Under the pieces are notes generated by a model. That model saw nothing but the letters and a program-made list of their open reading frames with translations. It made no database searches and was not told the DNA's origin. A program made the position numbers and the translations under genes. Source: Deinococcus sp. YIM 77859 (lineage in GTDB: Bacteria > Deinococcota > Deinococci > Deinococcales > Deinococcaceae). From it: 64,000 bases of DNA. Of the stretch, positions 54,909 through 64,000 are shown piece by piece; within the stretch, counting starts at the first letter, position 1, and each line of letters starts with the position of its first letter. The stretch spans positions 231,001-295,000 of the forward strand of contig NZ_JQNI01000004.1 in assembly GCF_000745175.1 (NCBI RefSeq). The letters are read 5' to 3'.

Positions 54909-57779
54909 GCTTCAATGACTTCCCCAAGCGATAGGGGACTGAAAGGTCAGACCCTCAAAGGCCCGCTCCCACGCGGCCCGGCTTCAATGACTTCCCCAAG
55001 CGATAGGGGACTGAAAGGCGACCTGCTCGCGGCCCTGATGGCGCATGCCCAGGCTTCAATGACTTCCCCAAGCGATAGGGGACTGAAAGTGGAGGTTGGC
55101 ACAGATGGCGGTGAGCACGTCAGAGCTTCAATGACTTCCCCAAGCGATAGGGGACTGAAAGAGAGGCGAGGAATCAGCGTGGTGGCGGTTGACCCGCTTC
55201 AATGACTTCCCCAAGCGATAGGGGACTGAAAGTGAGCAACTCGACCGGGTACGCCCTGTACGTGGAGACGCTTCAATGACTTCCCCAAGCGATAGGGGAC
55301 TGAAAGAGCCCCGACTGGAGCGCGGTGAGGTCGGCCACCTCGCTTCAATGACTTCCCCAAGCGATAGGGGACTGAAAGGCTGAGACGGACCTGCACAAGG
55401 TGACGGGCGCGGTGCTTCAATGACTTCCCCAAGCGATAGGGGACTGAAAGGGCCTCAGCACACTGCGGAGGGTTTGCGCGACCATGCGCTTCAATGACTT
55501 CCCCAAGCGATAGGGGACTGAAAGCGGAGGATGGTTTTAGGTGGGCAGTGCCTCACCGGCTTCAATGACTTCCCCAAGCGATAGGGGACTGAAAGGCTGC
55601 TCGGGCAGCAGCACGGGCGCGGCGAGGGCGGCTTCAATGACTTCCCCAAGCGATAGGGGACTGAAAGTGGTAGACAGCACCCGCTGCCTCTTCCGCCACA
55701 GCGGCTTCAATGACTTCCCCAAGCGATAGGGGACTGAAAGGCCTGAACGAACACGACCGCGCGCTGACCCAGCGCGCTTCAATGACTTCCCCAAGCGATA
55801 GGGGACTGAAAGAGCCCGTACTCGATGAGCTGCTGCGGGCTGGGAAAAGCTTCAATGACTTCCCCAAGCGATAGGGGACTGAAAGAACCGGCTGATCAAG
55901 GAGCTGCTGAAGGCAGAGGACACGCTTCAATGACTTCCCCAAGCGATAGGGGACTGAAAGTGGGAAGCTGGCGGGACTGCGCGGCGTTGGCGAGCGCTTC
56001 AATGACTTCCCCAAGCGATAGGGGACTGAAAGCTGTCCTGGGAGGCGGTGCCCGGCGCCAGTCAGTACGCTTCAATGACTTCCCCAAGCGATAGGGGACT
56101 GAAAGCCGACGCCACGCTGCTGCGGCGGGTGGAGACCTCGCAGGCTTCAATGACTTCCCCAAGCGATAGGGGACTGAAAGGCCTGGCCGTACTGGATGGC
56201 AGCGGAGCAGCGGGTGCTTCAATGACTTCCCCAAGCGATAGGGGACTGAAAGATAGTTAAGCACAGCGGGCGCAATATGTCACGCAATGCTTCAATGACT
56301 TCCCCAAGCGATAGGGGACTGAAAGTGGCTACGGCTGGGGCGGGCACTCGCCGGGCAGCGGCTTCAATGACTTCCCCAAGCGATAGGGGACTGAAAGCGG
56401 CCCAGTCGGTCGCACCCTGCGGCGGGCTTGTCGGCTTCAATGACTTCCCCAAGCGATAGGGGACTGAAAGGTGCTGGAGCGGGAAGGCTGACCCGTGCAG
56501 GCGGCGCTTCAATGACTTCCCCAAGCGATAGGGGACTGAAAGTCCCGTGCCGTGTCGCCGCTGGAAACTGCACCAGCAGGCTTCAATGACTTCCCCAAGC
56601 GATAGGGGACTGAAAGCCGACCGGCGCGCGCGGGGGCAGGTGGGGGGGGGCTTCAATGACTTCCCCAAGCGATAGGGGACTGAAAGGCTAGGCTGCCCCT
56701 CAGCCCGGCGGATTTCCTCGCCGCGCTTCAATGACTTCCCCAAGCGATAGGGGACTGAAAGACACTCACACCGATGTTTTGGGGGCCTGGGGACAGAAGC
56801 TTCAATGACTTCCCCAAGCGATAGGGGACTGAAAGCATCGCGGGCTTTGCGCGCCTCACCACGACCTTCAGGCTTCAATGACTTCCCCAAGCGATAGGGG
56901 ACTGAAAGGTATGGGGCCGCTTGTCAAAGAGCTTATGTTGGCGTGCTTCAATGACTTCCCCAAGCGATAGGGGACTGAAAGCATCGCGGGCTTTGCGCGC
57001 CTCACCACGACCTTCAGGCTTCAATGACTTCCCCAAGCGATAGGGGACTGAAAGAGGTTTCCTCCTAGCGTCACCGCCTCGGTGAGGAGCCGCTTCAATG
57101 ACTTCCCCAAGCGATAGGGGACTGAAAGAGGCGCGGCTTTACCCAGGCCTGATACGCGTATTCCAGGCTTCAATGACTTCCCCAAGCGATAGGGGACTGA
57201 AAGCCGGAAAGCGTGCGCTGAAGAGGCGCGCGCGGCGGGCTTCAATGACTTCCCCAAGCGATAGGGGACTGAAAGACCGTTCGCGCGCAGAGCACGCCCG
57301 CCCCGACGGTGCTTCAATGACTTCCCCAAGCGATAGGGGACTGAAAGGCGCGGCCTGTGCTTGGCGCGCGAAAAAAGTGAAGCTTCAATGACTTCCCCAA
57401 GCGATAGGGGACTGAAAGGCGCTGGTCACCTACAACGCGCGTCTCGGTCTGAGCTTCAATGACTTCCCCAAGCGATAGGGGACTGAAAGTAGCTCAACGC
57501 CAAGGGTACAGGCGGGGGGGAGGCGGCTTCAATGACTTCCCCAAGCGATAGGGGACTGAAAGGCCCCTGAATCATGCTCTGCTCGTCAATGGGCAGGGCT
57601 TCAATGACTTCCCCAAGCGATAGGGGACTGAAAGTGAGCAGGTCGTCCCGCATCGCGGCATCCACGCCGCTGCTTCAATGACTTCCCCAAGCGATAGGGG
57701 ACTGAAATCCATCGCGCAGGAGTTCGGGTTGCTGGGGACTGGGCTTCAATGACTTCCCCCAGCGATAGGGGACTGAAAG
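54909..57779 (+). CRISPR. CRISPR array, 40 repeats of 37 bp, 39 spacers
   Basis: The repeat begins GCTTCAATGACTTCCCC, continues AAGCGATAGGGGA and ends CTGAAAG. TCCCC and GGGGA form the central stem. Spacers are 33-38 bp, mostly 35-36. Repeats 1-38 look identical; repeat 39 (57672-57708) ends in T instead of G, and repeat 40 (57743-57779) has A to C at its 18th base. These end changes and the 3' ACTGAAAG-type handle place the leader at the left and transcription rightward. Spacers 27 (56836-56871) and 29 (56982-57017) are identical. The repeat shape suits the type I-B cas genes just upstream. Confidence 0.98.
56836..57017 (+). repeat. Duplicated spacer within the array
   Basis: The 36-bp spacer at 56836-56871 recurs exactly at 56982-57017, with one different spacer (56909-56944) and two repeats between. 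This points to recombination between repeats or a repeated acquisition. Confidence 0.9.
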
Positions 57780-57968
57780 AGCCGCAGCAGCGACGGCACG
57801 CGTGTGGCGCTGCAATATCTGTCCTCCTTCGCAGTGGGCTTTGACAAGGGTGCTGTCCACCGCCACCCCGTCCCAACCTGGCTTTCCCTCAGCATCAGCT
57901 TTCAGTTGTAGGACGACCAGAATCTCCGCTCCGTCCGTCCCATCCCCCAGCCTGCCAAATTCAGACAG
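57780..57968 (-). pseudogene. Transposase fragment at the distal end of the array
   Basis: Read leftward the stretch gives [21 protein letters not shown] followed by KAHCEGGQ. This resembles the catalytic-Asp region of IS5-family transposases (W-D-x-VDGTxVxAH). About 55-60 codons remain and no inverted repeats are visible. It directly touches the last, degenerate CRISPR repeat. Confidence 0.5.
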
Positions 57969-57975
57969 ATAGACC

Positions 57976-60927
<2,952 letters not shown>

Positions 60928-60936
60928 AGGTACCTC

Positions 60937-62770
<1,834 letters not shown>

Positions 62771-62776
62771 AAAGGC

Positions 62777-62805
62777 AGCGTAGGAGGCTGGCGTGTTTTT
62801 GTCAA
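62777..62805 (-). promoter_or_regulatory. Promoter of the gcl operon
   Basis: On the minus strand a perfect TTGACA (62800-62805), 17 bases, then TACGCT (62777-62782), about 22 bases before the gcl start codon. Confidence 0.65.
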
Positions 62806-62810
62806 TATAC

Positions 62811-62833
62811 GAAAGTGTTTTTCATTCAGTGAA
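62811..62833. promoter_or_regulatory. IclR-like operator candidates upstream of gcl
   Basis: GAAAGTGTTTTTC (62811-62823, arms GAAA/TTTC) overlaps TTCATTCAGTGAA (62821-62833, arms TTCA/TGAA). They lie just upstream of the -35, an activator-like position. The second matches the pattern at malate synthase (44921-44933). Confidence 0.45.
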
Positions 62834-62973
62834 CAAAATGAGGGTCTGGTTCGCCGACTGCCCAGGAGGTAGGGGGCACCCCCACCTCCAGCCCTTGCCG
62901 CCGGTGACCGGTCGCCCACGCGAGGGCTGAAGGTGGGAGTGGTACGATAAGCAGAGTCCTTCGAAGTCTATAT

Positions 62974-63030
62974 TTCATTTAACAAAAATCCTCTTCGTTC
63001 TTTGACAAACATCAGAAAACGTGTTAGACC
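62974..63030 (+). promoter_or_regulatory. Promoter of the second malate-synthase-like gene with a partial IclR-like site
   Basis: A perfect TTGACA at 63002-63007, then TAGACC at 63025-63030 after 17 bases. Upstream, TTCATTTAACAAA (62974-62986) resembles the gcl-side site (TTCATT ... AACAAA). The rest of the interval 62755-63109 holds no gene. Confidence 0.5.
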
Positions 63031-63109
63031 TTCCACCACAGCCCTGACCCCCATCCCCGCCCTCCCTGCGGGAGCCATCACCCAGCCGCACGTCACTCCT
63101 GGAGACACT

Positions 63110-64000
<891 letters not shown>

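Noticed and set aside
54915..57876. Many open frames translating [11 protein letters not shown] or [11 protein letters not shown] repeats
   Set aside because: They are translations of the CRISPR repeats in both directions, not proteins.

Overview
The window looks like a chromosomal or megaplasmid segment of a Deinococcus species. It is GC-rich, has AGGAGG-type ribosome sites and TTGACA/TAnnnT promoters. It encodes a MarR-family protein closely resembling the urate-responsive HucR known from D. radiodurans, next to purine-degradation genes. I cannot name the species. No rRNA or tRNA gene was recognised.

Layout. 0.1-9.8 kb: four exported proteins built from NPCBM carbohydrate-binding modules and right-handed beta-helices; two of the genes share a 296 bp inverted, almost identical block. 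9.9-17 kb: a signalling cluster with a CheB-CheR-PAS fusion, a divergent histidine-kinase-like protein whose phosphoacceptor His is replaced by Asn, and two CheB paralogues with a C-terminal zinc ribbon. 17.2-24 kb: an MFS transporter, then a GntR regulator leading a Liv-type ABC transporter operon. 24-27.2 kb: a sugar-nucleotide epimerase, a compact operon of two tiny exported Cys-pair peptides plus a thioredoxin-like protein (the most unusual item here), an IS5-family transposase remnant and one unknown gene. 27.2-38.9 kb: a purine catabolic block (two permeases, guanine deaminase, xanthine dehydrogenase XdhABC, uricase, UraH, UraD) with a divergent HucR-like repressor. 38.9-45 kb: an HD-GYP/TPR protein, a subtilase lipoprotein, an IclR regulator and malate synthase. 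45-57.8 kb: a type I-B CRISPR-Cas locus (cas6 divergent; cas8-7-5-3; a frameshifted RNase H-like gene; cas1-2-4; a 40-repeat array). 57.8-64 kb: the glyloxylate-to-glycerate operon gcl-hyi-glxR-glycerate kinase and a divergent, window-truncated second malate-synthase-like gene.

How they work together. Guanine and xanthine would be taken up, deaminated and oxidised to urate, then converted by Uox-UraH-UraD to allantoin. Later allantoin steps are not in the window, but they release glyoxylate, which malate synthase and the Gcl pathway consume. Short TTCA-N5-TGAA inverted repeats lie at both the malate synthase and gcl promoters. This suggests that the IclR protein encoded beside malate synthase may control both loci; this is inference. 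The CRISPR locus appears complete for interference and adaptation, while accessory reading frames around cas1 and the leader are decayed and transposase remnants flank the distal end of the array.
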